Shown here piece by piece: positions 9,824 through 19,585 of a DNA stretch of 64,000 nt. A program made the position numbers and the translations under genes. The notes beneath the pieces were generated by a model. The model worked only from the letters and a program-made list of their open reading frames with translations. It made no database searches and had not been told where the DNA came from. The DNA is from Streptomyces sp. M92 (GTDB taxonomy: Bacteria > Actinomycetota > Actinomycetes > Streptomycetales > Streptomycetaceae), in assembly GCF_028473745.1 (NCBI RefSeq), contig NZ_CP101137.1:3286001-3350000 (forward strand), written 5' to 3'. The first letter of the stretch is position 1. Every line of letters begins with the position of its first letter.

Positions 9824-11919
9824 GTGGTGGGTGACCCTCCGATCTGCGGGTTGGACGGTCGCAGAACCGTGCAGACGTGCGCGGGCGTCCGGCCCGGCTC
9901 CAGGCGCACATAGTTGGCCCTGCCCCAGTGGTAGGTCTCGCCGGTGAGCTCGTCACGCACCGGCACCGACTCGTGCCAGTCCAGGCCGAGTTGCGGCATG
10001 TCCAACGAGACCGTGGCCTCCTGGGTGTGGTGGGGGTCGAGGTTCACGACCACCAGAACCGTGTTCGACCCCCGCCGCTTCGAGTAGGCGATCACCTCCT
10101 CCTTGTCCGTGGGGTGGAAGTGCAGATCGCGCAGCTGGTGCAGGGCCGGGTTCTCGCGGCGGATGGTGTTGAGGCGGGTGATGAGGGGGGCGATGGTGGT
10201 GCCCTCGCGGGCGGCGCGGGCCCAGTCGCGGGGTTTGAGCTGGTACTTCTCGCTGTCGAGGTATTCCTCGCCGCCCTCGCGCAGGGGGGTGTTCTCGCAC
10301 AGTTCGTAGCCGCTGTAGATGCCCCAGGTGGGGGAGAGGGTGGCGGCCAGGACGGCGCGGGCCTCGAAGGCGGGGCGGCCGCCGTGCTGGAGGTAGGCGT
10401 GCAGGATGTCGGGGGTGTTGGCGAAGAAGTTGGGCCGCATGTAGGAGGCGGCGTCCCCCGTCAGTTCGGTGAGGTACTCCGTCAGCTCGCGCTTGGTGTT
10501 GCGCCAGGTGAAGTAGGTGTAGGACTGCTGGAAGCCGATCCGGGCCAGGGTGTGCATCATCGCCGGGCGGGTGAAGGCCTCGGCGAGGAAGATGACGTCG
10601 GGGTCGTGGCGGTTGATCTCGCCGATGACCTTCTCCCAGAACACGACGGGTTTGGTGTGGGGGTTGTCGACGCGGAAGATCCGCACGCCGTGGCCCATCC
10701 AGAAGCGCAGGACGCGGACGGTCTCGGTGACCAGGCCCGCCATGTCGGCGTCGAAGGCGACGGGGTAGATGTCCTGGTACTTCTTGGGCGGGTTCTCGGC
10801 GTGGGCGATGGTGCCGTCGGGGCGGTGGTGGAACCACTCGGGGTGTTTGTGGACCCAGGGGTGGTCGGGGGAGCACTGGAGGGCGAAGTCGAGGGCGATC
10901 TCCAGGCCGTGGCAGGCGGCCTGGCCGACGAACCAGGTGAAGTCCTCCAGGGTGCCGAGGCCCGGGTGGACCGTGTCGTGGCCGCCTTCGGGGGAGCCGA
11001 TGGCCCAGGGGACGCCGACGTCGTCGGGGGTGGCGGAGAGGGTGTTGTTGCGGCCCTTGCGGTGGGTGGTGCCGATGGGGTGGATCGGGGGGAGGTAGAC
11101 GACGTCGAAGCCCATCGCGGCGATCTCGGGCAGGCGGCGGGCGGCGGTGCGGAAGGTGCCGTGGGGCTGGGCGGGGGTGCCCTCGGAGCGGGGGAAGAAC
11201 TCGTACCAGGCGCCGTACAGGGCGCGTTCGCGCTCCACGAGCAGGGGCAGCGGGTCGGAGGTGGTGACCAGCTCCCGCAGCGGGTGCCGGGCCAGCACCC
11301 CGTCCACCTCCGGCGTCAACGCCGCCGCCAGCCGGGACGCGGCGGGCCGGTCCTCGTCCCGCAGCGCGTCGACTGCGGACAGCAGCGCGCGCCGGTCCGC
11401 GCCGCCGGGCACCTCCGCGGCGGCCCGCTCGTACAGCCGGGCGCCCTCCTCCAGGACCAGGCCGGTGTCGATGCCCGCCGGGATCTTGATCCGTGCGTGG
11501 TGCCGCCAGGTGGCGACCGGGTCGCCCCACGCCTGAACGGCGTACGTCCAGAGCCCGGGTTCGCCGGCGGTGACGGTGGCGCCCCAGCGGTCGGTGCCCG
11601 GGGCCAGTTCCCGCATCGGGGTCCAGGGGCCCGGCCGGCCCTCGGGGTCCCGCAGTACGACGTTGGCGGCCACCGCGTCGTGCCCCTCGCGGAACACGGT
11701 GGCCGAGACCTGGAACGACTCGCCGGTCACGGCCTTCGCGGGCCTGCGACCCTGATGGACCAAGGGGCGGACGTCCAGGACGGGGATGCGTCCGACGGTG
11801 GTGGCGCCGTCCGCGGAGGGCGCCGCGGGCGGGGTGTCACGTGGGGCTCCGCGTGGCGCTTCGGGGCGTGCGCCGGGGGTCGCTCCGGGGGGTGCTGACG
11901 AGTGGTGCGTGGCGGGCAT
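9820..11919 (-). CDS. glgE: Alpha-1,4-glucan:maltose-1-phosphate maltosyltransferase
   Basis: 699 residues from the ATG at 11919, which has AGGAG at about 5-6 bp spacing; an open frame continues upstream to 12207 but lacks family similarity. Residues 1-40 are a Pro/Ala-rich tail; the N-terminal beta domain starts at [15 protein letters not shown]. The GH13_3 barrel shows the nucleophile Asp in [12 protein letters not shown] and acid Glu in [13 protein letters not shown]. GlgE extends alpha-1,4-glucan by two glucose units using maltose-1-phosphate. It is the first gene of the operon and divergent from glgP, so the two share a 311-bp control region. Confidence 0.96.
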
Positions 11920-12230
11920 GACCGCTCCTGTCCGCGTCAACGTGGGTGGGCGGATGACTCTGGGGAGGTGGGTCCTGCGGCGGTGCGTGTGGGGCGTACC
12001 GCAGGAGCCTTCCCACACTCTTCGGGTGGGCAATCCGGCACTTTGATGACTACTCACGCGTATGTCGACACACGCGACGGTCCTGACCGAACGACTTCCC
12101 CGCCGGGAGATCGACACGCCGGTGGCAATTAGCCCGTCCGGCGACCGGACACGACGCCGTTCAGGCCGAATCGGAGATCTTCGGGCGAAGCCCCCGGCGA
12201 GGGACACATCGCGCCGGTAACGTCGTGCGG
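11920..12230. promoter_or_regulatory. Divergent control region between glgE and glgP
   Basis: This 311-bp gap must hold promoters for both the GlgE-pathway operon (minus) and glgP (plus). The glgE ribosome binding site AGGAG is adjacent to its start. I could not assign a consensus -35/-10 pair for either gene, and saw no clear operator repeats. Confidence 0.5.
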
Positions 12231-14849
12231 GTGAAGGCGATCCGTCGACTGACCGTCCGTCCCGTACTGCCCGACTCCCTCCGGCCGCTCAGTGATCTGG
12301 CCCGCAATCTGCGCTGGTCCTGGCATCCGGAGACCCGCGACCTCTTCCAGTCCGTCGACCCAGAGTGCTGGGCCGCGTCCGGCCACGACCCCGTACGACT
12401 GCTCGGCACCGTGCCGCCCGCCCGCCTCGCGGAGCTGGCCGGGGACCGGCGCTTCCTGCGCCGGCTCACCGCGGTGGCCGACGACCTCGACCACTACATG
12501 ACCGGCGACCGCTGGTACCAGGCCCAGTCCGGCCGACTGCCCGCCGCCGTCGCCTACTTCTCGCCCGAGTTCGGTATCACCGCGGCCCTGCCCCAGTACT
12601 CCGGCGGCCTCGGCATCCTGGCCGGCGACCATCTCAAGGCGGCCAGCGACCTGGGCGTGCCGCTCGTCGGCGTCGGGCTGCTCTACCGGCACGGCTATTT
12701 CCGCCAGTCCCTCTCCCGGGACGGCTGGCAGCAGGAGCACTACCCCGTCCTCGACCCCCACGAGCTGCCCCTGGCGCTCCTGGAGGAGCCCGACGGCACC
12801 CCCGCCCACGTCGCCCTGGCCCTGCCCGGCGGCCGGGAGCTGCGCGCCCGGATCTGGCAGGCCCAGGTCGGCCGGGTGCCGCTGCTCCTGCTGGACTCGG
12901 ACGTCGAGGAGAACGACCTCGGCGAACGCGGCGTCACCGACCGGCTCTACGGCGGCGGCAGCGAGCACCGGCTGCTCCAGGAGATGCTGCTCGGCATAGG
13001 AGGTGTCCGGGCGGTGCGCACGTACTGCCGGCTCACCGGCCACGCGGCGCCCGAGGTGTTCCACACCAACGAGGGCCACGCGGGCTTCCTCGGGCTGGAA
13101 CGCATCGCCGAACTGTGCGACCAGGGGCTGGAGTTCACTTCCGCCCTGGAGGCGGTGCGGGCCGGGACGGTCTTCACCACCCACACCCCGGTCCCGGCCG
13201 GCATCGACCGCTTCGACCGCGAGCTGGTCGCCCGCCACTTCGGACCCGACGCCGAACTCCCGCGCATCGACGTCGACCGCGTCCTGCGCCTCGGCATGGA
13301 GACCTACCCCGGCGGTGAGCCCAACCTGTTCAACATGGCCGTGATGGGCCTGCGCCTGGCCCAGCGCGCCAACGGCGTCTCCCTGCTGCACGGCGGGGTC
13401 AGCCGGGAGATGTTCTCCGGACTGTGGCCCGGCTTCGACGCCGACGAGGTGCCGATCACCTCCGTCACCAACGGCGTGCACGCCCCCACCTGGGTCGCCC
13501 CCGAGGTCTTCCGGCTCGGCGCCCGGCAGATCGGCGTGCAGCGGGCCGAGGACGCGCTGACCGTCGGCGGCTCGGACCGCTGGGACTCGGTCGCCGACAT
13601 CCCCGACCAGGACATCTGGGAGCTGCGCCGCACCCTGCGCGAGCAACTGGTGGAGGAGGTGCGTCGGCGGCTGCGGGTCTCCTGGCGGCAGCGCGGCGCC
13701 GGGACCGCCGAGCTGGGCTGGATCGACGACGTCCTCGACCCCGACGTGCTCACCATCGGCTTCGCGCGCCGCGTCCCGTCGTACAAGCGCCTCACCCTGA
13801 TGCTGCGCGACCGCGACCGCCTGATGGACCTGCTGCTGCACTCCGAGCGGCCCATCCAGATCGTCGTCGCGGGCAAGGCGCACCCGGCGGACGACGGCGG
13901 GAAGCGGCTGGTGCAGGAGCTGGTGCGGTTCGCGGACGACCCGCGGGTGCGGCACCGGATCGTGTTCCTGCCGGACTACGGCATGGCGATGGCGCAGAAG
14001 CTGTACCCGGGCTGCGACATCTGGCTGAACAACCCCCTGCGCCCCCTGGAGGCGTGCGGCACCTCCGGCATGAAGGCGGCGCTCAACGGCTGCCTCAACC
14101 TGTCGGTGCTGGACGGCTGGTGGGACGAGTGGTACCAGCCGGACTTCGGCTGGGCGATCCCCACCGCCGACGGTTCCGGGACCGACCCCGACCGGCGCGA
14201 CGCCATAGAGGCCGACGCCCTCTACGACCTGCTGGAACAGCGGATCACCCCGCGCTTCTACGAGCGGGGCGCGAGCGGGCTGCCCGACCGGTGGATCGAG
14301 ATGGTCCGCCGGACGCTGAGCCTGCTGGGACCGAAGGTGCTGGCCGGCCGCATGGTCCGCGAGTACGTGGAGCGGCTCTACACCCCGGCGGCCGAGGCGC
14401 ACCGCGCGATGGACCCGGACGCCGCGCGGGCGCTGGCCGAGTGGAAGGCCCGGGTGCGCACCGCCTGGCCCGGGGTGAGCGTCGACCACGTCGAGACGTC
14501 CGCCGCCACCGCCAGCGCCGAACTCGGCACGACGCTGGGGCTGCGGGTGCGGGTGAACCTCGGCGAACTCGCGCCGGACGACGTCGAGGTGCAGGCGGTC
14601 TCCGGCCGGGTCGACACCGAGGACCGGATCACCGACGCGACGACGGCGCCGCTGAAACCGGTGGGCGGCCCCGACCTGGAGGGCCGCTGGCTGTACGAGG
14701 GTCCGCTCGCCCTGGACCGCACCGGTCCCTTCGGGTACACGGTCCGCATCCTGCCCGCGCACCGGCTGCTGGCGTCCGGCGCGGAGGCGGGGCTGGTCGC
14801 CATGCCGTCGGACGACCTGGCCCAGGCGGCGGGGCTGCTGATGCGGTGA
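12231..14849 (+). CDS. glgP: Alpha-glucan (glycogen/maltodextrin) phosphorylase
   Basis: 872 residues from the GTG at 12231; a GTG two codons upstream (12225) is equally open and neither has a clear ribosome binding site. The N-terminal DUF3417-type segment (LARNLRWSWHPETRDLF) marks the actinobacterial GlgP subfamily. YFSPEFGITAALPQYSGGLG and FHTNEGHAGFLGLERI are active-site stretches, and the pyridoxal-phosphate lysine is in CGTSGMKAALNGCLN. It releases glucose-1-phosphate from alpha-1,4-glucan ends in the cytoplasm. Divergent from glgE, it provides the breakdown arm opposite the synthesis operon. Confidence 0.95.
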   Translation: MKAIRRLTVRPVLPDSLRPLSDLARNLRWSWHPETRDLFQSVDPECWAASGHDPVRLLGTVPPARLAELAGDRRFLRRLTAVADDLDHYMTGDRWYQAQSGRLPAAVAYFSPEFGITAALPQYSGGLGILAGDHLKAASDLGVPLVGVGLLYRHGYFRQSLSRDGWQQEHYPVLDPHELPLALLEEPDGTPAHVALALPGGRELRARIWQAQVGRVPLLLLDSDVEENDLGERGVTDRLYGGGSEHRLLQEMLLGIGGVRAVRTYCRLTGHAAPEVFHTNEGHAGFLGLERIAELCDQGLEFTSALEAVRAGTVFTTHTPVPAGIDRFDRELVARHFGPDAELPRIDVDRVLRLGMETYPGGEPNLFNMAVMGLRLAQRANGVSLLHGGVSREMFSGLWPGFDADEVPITSVTNGVHAPTWVAPEVFRLGARQIGVQRAEDALTVGGSDRWDSVADIPDQDIWELRRTLREQLVEEVRRRLRVSWRQRGAGTAELGWIDDVLDPDVLTIGFARRVPSYKRLTLMLRDRDRLMDLLLHSERPIQIVVAGKAHPADDGGKRLVQELVRFADDPRVRHRIVFLPDYGMAMAQKLYPGCDIWLNNPLRPLEACGTSGMKAALNGCLNLSVLDGWWDEWYQPDFGWAIPTADGSGTDPDRRDAIEADALYDLLEQRITPRFYERGASGLPDRWIEMVRRTLSLLGPKVLAGRMVREYVERLYTPAAEAHRAMDPDAARALAEWKARVRTAWPGVSVDHVETSAATASAELGTTLGLRVRVNLGELAPDDVEVQAVSGRVDTEDRITDATTAPLKPVGGPDLEGRWLYEGPLALDRTGPFGYTVRILPAHRLLASGAEAGLVAMPSDDLAQAAGLLMR

Positions 14850-14888
14850 GCACGCGCCGGGGCGGCGACGGAGGACCCTCCCGCCGGG

Positions 14889-15398
14889 TCAGTCCTCCTC
14901 GTCGCCCCCGCTCAGCCGCCGCAGGACGGTGCCGCAGCGGCGGGCGTAGGCGTGCTGGAAGGCGCGGGCGGCGGGCCCGCCGGCCTTCGCGTACCACTTG
15001 GCGGGGCGGCTGAAGGCGTGCACGGTCAGCCAGACCGTGCCGTCGCCCGTCCGGTCGACCACGAAGGCCTCCTCGCCGGACTCCGGATGACCGGGCAGCG
15101 TGCCGTAGGCCCAGCCGGCCCGGCGGTGCTCCTCCAGCGTCCACACCACCCGGCAGGGCGCCTTGATCATCCCGGCCAGGGTGACGGTGACGTCCACGCC
15201 GGGCGCGGCGCGCTCCGCGCTCGCGTCGATGCCGACGCCCATCTCCCGGTGCATCTCCCAGGTGAGCACGGCCTCGGCCGCCCGCCGGAACACCGGGTCG
15301 CCCTCCCCGAGGCGGGTGCGTACGTGCATGGGGCGGAAGCCTGGCGGGCAGGCGTCCTGCTCGCGGGTGGCGCCGACGTCGTCGTACGTGAAGGACAT
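14889..15398 (-). CDS. DUF1990-family protein
   Basis: 169 residues from the ATG at 15398 (MSFTYDDVGATRE), preferred over an in-frame start at 15455 that would run through the terminator hairpin. It shows the DUF1990 pattern: FTYDDVGAT at the start, AAEAVLTWEMHREMGV in the middle, and the ending GHPESGEEAFVVDRTGDGTVWLTVHAFSRPAKW split across a predicted lipocalin-like beta barrel. The family is widespread in Streptomyces and has no established biochemical role. No signal peptide or membrane segment. It is convergent with glgP. Confidence 0.85.
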   Translation of the reverse strand: MSFTYDDVGATREQDACPPGFRPMHVRTRLGEGDPVFRRAAEAVLTWEMHREMGVGIDASAERAAPGVDVTVTLAGMIKAPCRVVWTLEEHRRAGWAYGTLPGHPESGEEAFVVDRTGDGTVWLTVHAFSRPAKWYAKAGGPAARAFQHAYARRCGTVLRRLSGGDEED

Positions 15399-15412
15399 GG
15401 GCACCAAGGGTA

Positions 15413-15450
15413 GGGCGGCACCCGGGAACCACTGGTTCCGGGTGCCGCCC
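15413..15450 (-). terminator. Long hairpin terminator after the M4 protease gene
   Basis: Arms at 15413-15430 and 15434-15450 pair over 17 bp with one bulged base. It sits 26 bp past the protease stop on the minus strand. Confidence 0.75.
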
Positions 15451-15475
15451 GTCACACCGTGGGGCCGCGGAGGGC

Positions 15476-17524
15476 CTACGGGAAGGTCAGCCGCCAGGAG
15501 TCGATGTACCCGGTGTCCTGCCGGCCCTGGTCCTGGACGCGCAGCTTCCAGGTGCCGTTGGCCGTCTCCGAGGAGGCGTTGACCGTGTAGGTCTCGTGCA
15601 CGTCCTCTGCCGGGTCGTAGCCGCTGCTCTTCAGCAGGTACGTCGTCCCGTCGGGCGCGACCAGGTCGATCCGCAGGTCACCGCGCCAGCTGTGCACGAT
15701 GTCCACGCCGACCTCGAGGTTGCTCGGCGCGTTGCCCGCCCGGCCCGTGACCGTGATCGAGGAGGTCACCGCCGACCCGTAGTCGGGGATGTTCACGTTG
15801 GTGCCGCTCTCGAAGGTCGTGCCGTCGCCGCCACCGCCGTCACCGGGGCGGGAGCCGACGTTGATGCCCGCCCACGCGTGCTGCACCGCCGTGTACTCGG
15901 CGCTGTCGGTGCCGTACAGCTCACCGGCCGCCGCGAGGGTGCCGGTGCGGGCGCCCGCGTAGTTGGTGGTCGACGTGAACTTGGTGGTCAGGGCGCGGAA
16001 CCAGATCTTCGCGGCCTTGTCGCGGCCGATGCCGGTGACCGGGAGGCCGTCCGAGGTGGGCGAGTCGTAGGTGACACCGTTGATGGTCTTGGTGCCGCTG
16101 CCCTCGCTCAGCAGGTAGAAGAAGTGGTTGGCCGGGCCGGACGAGTAGTGGACGTCGACGTTGCCGATCCCCGAGTACCAGTAGTCCTTGGACGCGCCGT
16201 CCTTGCTGGGTTTGTCCATGTAGCGCAGCGGGGTGCCGTCGCCGTTGATGTCGATCTCCTCGCCGATGAGGTAGTCACCGACGTCGGAGGAGTTGTTCGC
16301 GTGGAACTCGACGGACGCGCCGAAGATGTCGGAGGTGGCCTCGTTGAGGCCGCCGGACTCGCCGCTGTAGTTGAGCCCCGCGGTGTTGGAGGTGAGGCCG
16401 TGCGTCATCTCGTGCGCGGCCACGTCGATGGACGTCAGCGGGTTGGTGTTGCCGGAGCCGTCGCCGTACGTCATGCAGAAGCAGGAGTCCGACCAGAAGG
16501 CGTTGACGTAGTTGTTGCCGTAGTGGACCCGGGAGTAGGCGCCCACTCCGTCACCGCGGATACCGGAACGGCCCTGGACGTTCTTGTAGTAGTCCCAGGT
16601 CAGCGCGGCACCGTAGTGGGCGTCGGCGGCGGCGGTCTCGGCGTTGGACGGGCTGCCGTTGCCCCACACGTCGTCGGGGCCGGAGAAGAGCGTGCCGGTG
16701 CCGGAGGTGCCCCGGTTCAGGTTGTACGTCTTGTGGTTGCCGCGGGTCGTGTCGGTCAGCGTGTACGACGACCCGGACTGCGCGGTGCCCAGCGTCACCG
16801 TGCCGCTGTACATGGTGTTGCCGGTGCCGTTGTGGATCGCCTGGTACTCGTAGAGCTTGGCGCCGGTGGCCGCGTCGGTGACCACGTGCAGCTCGTTCGG
16901 GGTGCCGTCCTCCTGGAGGCCGCCGACGACCGTCTCGTACGCCAGGACCGGGGTGCCGTTCGCCGCCCAGATCACCTTGCGCGGCGCGCGGTCGGCGTCC
17001 GGCGCCTGGGCACCGGCGGCCTTCGCGGCGGACACGGCCTGCGACTTCGCCTTCGCCGCGGAGATCTTCGGCGTCACGGTGGCCGGCTTGATGGCCTTCG
17101 GGGTGGCCTTGACGACCCGTTCGGTCCTGCCGCCGTCGGTGGCGACGACCAGGTCGCCGCCGAGGACCGGCAGTCCGTCGTAGGTGCGCTCGTAGCGGGT
17201 GTGCACGGTGCCGTCGCGGTCCTTGGCGACGTCGCGGACGACCAGCTTCTCCTTGGCGCCCAGGCCGAGGTCGTCGGCGGTCGCGGCCTTGGTGGCGTTG
17301 GCGTCGCGTATCAGCTCGGCGCGCTGGGCGGGGCTGAGCTTGACCGATTCGGCACCCGGGGCGGGCGCCGGGGCGGGCGCCGCGGTGGCGGCCGAGGACT
17401 GGACCGCGGTGGCGATCAGCGCGGCGGCACCGGCCAGCGCGACGGCGGCGGCGGTGCGGCGGCGGGTGGCGTGCGGGGACGCGGTGTGGGAGGTGCGTCT
17501 GTGGGGAGAACTGCTGCTCAACAC
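15476..17524 (-). CDS. Secreted M4 (thermolysin-like) zinc metalloprotease with P-domain
   Basis: 682 residues from the GTG at 17524; the next codon, TTG, is better spaced from AAGGAG and is an equally good start. A signal peptide (TRRRTAAAVALAGAAALIATA) is followed by an FTP/PepSY propeptide, then the catalytic domain with zinc motif HEMTH at ~371-375 and the third ligand in GGLNEATSDIFGASVEF. A glycine-rich linker leads to a C-terminal proprotein-convertase P-like domain (VGVDIVHSWRGDLRIDLVAPDG). It is an extracellular neutral protease for nutrient scavenging. Transcribed alone, with a terminator downstream and about 290 bp of upstream DNA. Confidence 0.95.
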   Translation of the reverse strand: MLSSSSPHRRTSHTASPHATRRRTAAAVALAGAAALIATAVQSSAATAAPAPAPAPGAESVKLSPAQRAELIRDANATKAATADDLGLGAKEKLVVRDVAKDRDGTVHTRYERTYDGLPVLGGDLVVATDGGRTERVVKATPKAIKPATVTPKISAAKAKSQAVSAAKAAGAQAPDADRAPRKVIWAANGTPVLAYETVVGGLQEDGTPNELHVVTDAATGAKLYEYQAIHNGTGNTMYSGTVTLGTAQSGSSYTLTDTTRGNHKTYNLNRGTSGTGTLFSGPDDVWGNGSPSNAETAAADAHYGAALTWDYYKNVQGRSGIRGDGVGAYSRVHYGNNYVNAFWSDSCFCMTYGDGSGNTNPLTSIDVAAHEMTHGLTSNTAGLNYSGESGGLNEATSDIFGASVEFHANNSSDVGDYLIGEEIDINGDGTPLRYMDKPSKDGASKDYWYSGIGNVDVHYSSGPANHFFYLLSEGSGTKTINGVTYDSPTSDGLPVTGIGRDKAAKIWFRALTTKFTSTTNYAGARTGTLAAAGELYGTDSAEYTAVQHAWAGINVGSRPGDGGGGDGTTFESGTNVNIPDYGSAVTSSITVTGRAGNAPSNLEVGVDIVHSWRGDLRIDLVAPDGTTYLLKSSGYDPAEDVHETYTVNASSETANGTWKLRVQDQGRQDTGYIDSWRLTFP

Positions 17525-17801
17525 TGACTCCTTCTGCGTGGCCGCGGATCGCGCGGCCGGTGGGGAGACCGGTCGGCGGGTGGGCCGGCCGGGCGGTGCT
17601 GGTTCGGTACGCAGAAACCACGTGCGTGGAGCTGGCCTTCGTACAGCGCTGACGGGAATGCTGTGGGTGCGCTGTGCGGCGACCTGGGGAAGAGTGGCAG
17701 GCGAGCGACGTGTTTGTCAGGGGCGCGTCAGGAAGTTGGCTGGAAATCGTTCGTTGTCCGGGCGTTCATGTTCGATATACGGAAGGGTTGCCCGAGTGTG
17801 G

Positions 17802-17825
17802 TACTGACTGCCCGCTCAGTCAGTA
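17802..17825. repeat. Nine-bp palindrome overlapping the stop of the last ABC gene
   Basis: TACTGACTG (17802-17810) and CAGTCAGTA (17817-17825) flank a 6-bp centre. It covers the stop codon of the minus-strand ABC gene. It could be a weak terminator, but the low-GC, TGACTG-type dyad also looks like a TetR-family operator. The 276 bp between it and the M4 protease start show no other gene. Confidence 0.5.
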
Positions 17826-19585
17826 AGGGGCTCCGGGGAGGGCTCCCCGTGCCAGGAGTCCCACAGCGCCGCGTACGCGCCGCGCGCCGCCACCAGTTCC
17901 TCGTGCGTGCCCAGTTCGGTGAGCCGGCCGTCCTCCATCACCGCCACCCGGTCGGCGTCGTGCGCGGTGTGCAGGCGGTGGGCGACGGCGATGACCGTGC
18001 GGCCCTCCAGTACGGCGGCCAGGGCGCGCTCGGTGTGCCGGGCCGTGGCCGGGTCCAGCAGGGCGGTGGCCTCGTCCAGGATCAGTGTGTGCGGGTCGGC
18101 GAGCACCACCCGGGCCAGGGCGAGCTGCTGGGCCTGCGAGCCGTCGGTGCGGTGACCGCCGGTGCCCAGTCCGGTGCCGAGGCCTTCCGGCAGTTCCCGT
18201 ACCCACGGCTCGGCGCCCACGGCGGCCAGGGCCGACCACAACCGCTCGTCGTCGGCCGCCGGTTCGGCGATGAGCAGGTTGTCCCGGACCGTGCCGAGGA
18301 AGACGTGGTGCTCCTGGGTGACCAGCACGACCTGACGGCGCAGCCGCTCCGGCCCCAGAGCGCTCACCGGCACCCCGCCCACCGTCACCGAGCCCCCGGT
18401 CGGCGCGTCCACGCCCGCCAGCAGCCGGCTCAGCGTGGTCTTGCCCGCCCCGGACGGCCCGACCAGCGCCAGCCGTTCACCCGGCCGCACGGTCAGGTCC
18501 ACGCCGCGCAGCACCTCGCCGCCCCGGTCGTAGGCGTACCGCACGCCGGTCACGTCGATCCGGTCGTCCGCCGGGACCGGCGAGTCGTCCGTCGCCGCCC
18601 GCGGCGCCCGCGCCAGCCCCTCGACCCGGGCGAACGAAGCGCCGCCCGCCTGGAGCTGCTCGACGCGCATCAGCACCTCGTCGAGCGGCCCGGCGAGCTG
18701 CTGGAGGTACACGGCGCACGACACCACCGCGCCGAGGCTCACCGACCCGTGCGTGTGCAGGACACCGCCGATCAGCAGCACGCCCGCCACGGGGACGACG
18801 TACGAGATCTCCACCGCCGGGAAGAAGACGCTGCGCAGGTACAGGGTGTGGAACCGGGCACGCCGCGATTCCTCCAGCGCCCGTCGGTTCGACGCGACGC
18901 GGCGCCCGGTCAGCCGCAGCGCCTCGACGGTGCGGGCCCCGGCGACCGTGGCCGTCAGGCTCTCGGCGACCTCCGAGTTCGCCGCGCCCTCGGCGAGATA
19001 GCCGGCCCGCGCCCGGCGCAGGTACCAGCGCAGCACGAACCAGACCGGCGTCAGCCCCAGCACGCCGACCAGGCCGAGCAGCGGATCGAGCACGAACACG
19101 GCGGCGGCCAGGAACAGCGCCTGCACGGAGTTGATCAGCAGCTCGGGCCCGGCGTCGCGCAGCGTCGTGCCGACCGTGGTCACGTCGGCGGTGCCGCGCG
19201 TCGTCAGGTCGCCGGTGCCGGCCCGCTCCACGGCCGAGGCCGGCAGGGCCAGGGCGCGGTCCACGAACCGCTCCCGCACCCGCGCGAGGGTCCGCTCACC
19301 GACACGGTGGCCCACGTACCGCGCCCAGCGGGCCAGCAGCAGCTGGGCGAGGGAGCACAGCAGGATGGCGAGCGCCATCCGGTCCACGGCACCGACACCG
19401 CCCCCGGCGCGGACCTCGTCGACGATCCGGCCCAGCAGCCACGGGCCCGCGAGCCCGGCGAGCGCCGCCAGCGCGTTCAGGATGAGGACGACCGCGAAGG
19501 ACCGCCGGTCGGCGCGGACCAGGCCGGCCGCCGCGCGGCGGACGCCGGTGCGCCCGGCGACGGGGAGTTGTCCTTCGGACGTCAT
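17816..19585 (-). CDS. ABC exporter half-transporter with degenerate signature motif
   Basis: 589 residues: an N-terminal ABC transmembrane domain of about six helices (residues ~30-320) and a C-terminal ATP-binding domain. Walker A GPSGAGKTT, Walker B LILDEATALLD and the H-loop VAHRL are intact, but the signature is DGSQAQQ instead of LSGGQ. The upstream partner has the opposite defects, so the two should form one asymmetric heterodimer with a single competent ATP site. Start ATG at 19585 overlaps the partner's stop by 4 bp. Substrate unknown; general multidrug/lipid exporter family. Confidence 0.9.
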   Translation of the reverse strand: MTSEGQLPVAGRTGVRRAAAGLVRADRRSFAVVLILNALAALAGLAGPWLLGRIVDEVRAGGGVGAVDRMALAILLCSLAQLLLARWARYVGHRVGERTLARVRERFVDRALALPASAVERAGTGDLTTRGTADVTTVGTTLRDAGPELLINSVQALFLAAAVFVLDPLLGLVGVLGLTPVWFVLRWYLRRARAGYLAEGAANSEVAESLTATVAGARTVEALRLTGRRVASNRRALEESRRARFHTLYLRSVFFPAVEISYVVPVAGVLLIGGVLHTHGSVSLGAVVSCAVYLQQLAGPLDEVLMRVEQLQAGGASFARVEGLARAPRAATDDSPVPADDRIDVTGVRYAYDRGGEVLRGVDLTVRPGERLALVGPSGAGKTTLSRLLAGVDAPTGGSVTVGGVPVSALGPERLRRQVVLVTQEHHVFLGTVRDNLLIAEPAADDERLWSALAAVGAEPWVRELPEGLGTGLGTGGHRTDGSQAQQLALARVVLADPHTLILDEATALLDPATARHTERALAAVLEGRTVIAVAHRLHTAHDADRVAVMEDGRLTELGTHEELVAARGAYAALWDSWHGEPSPEPLTD

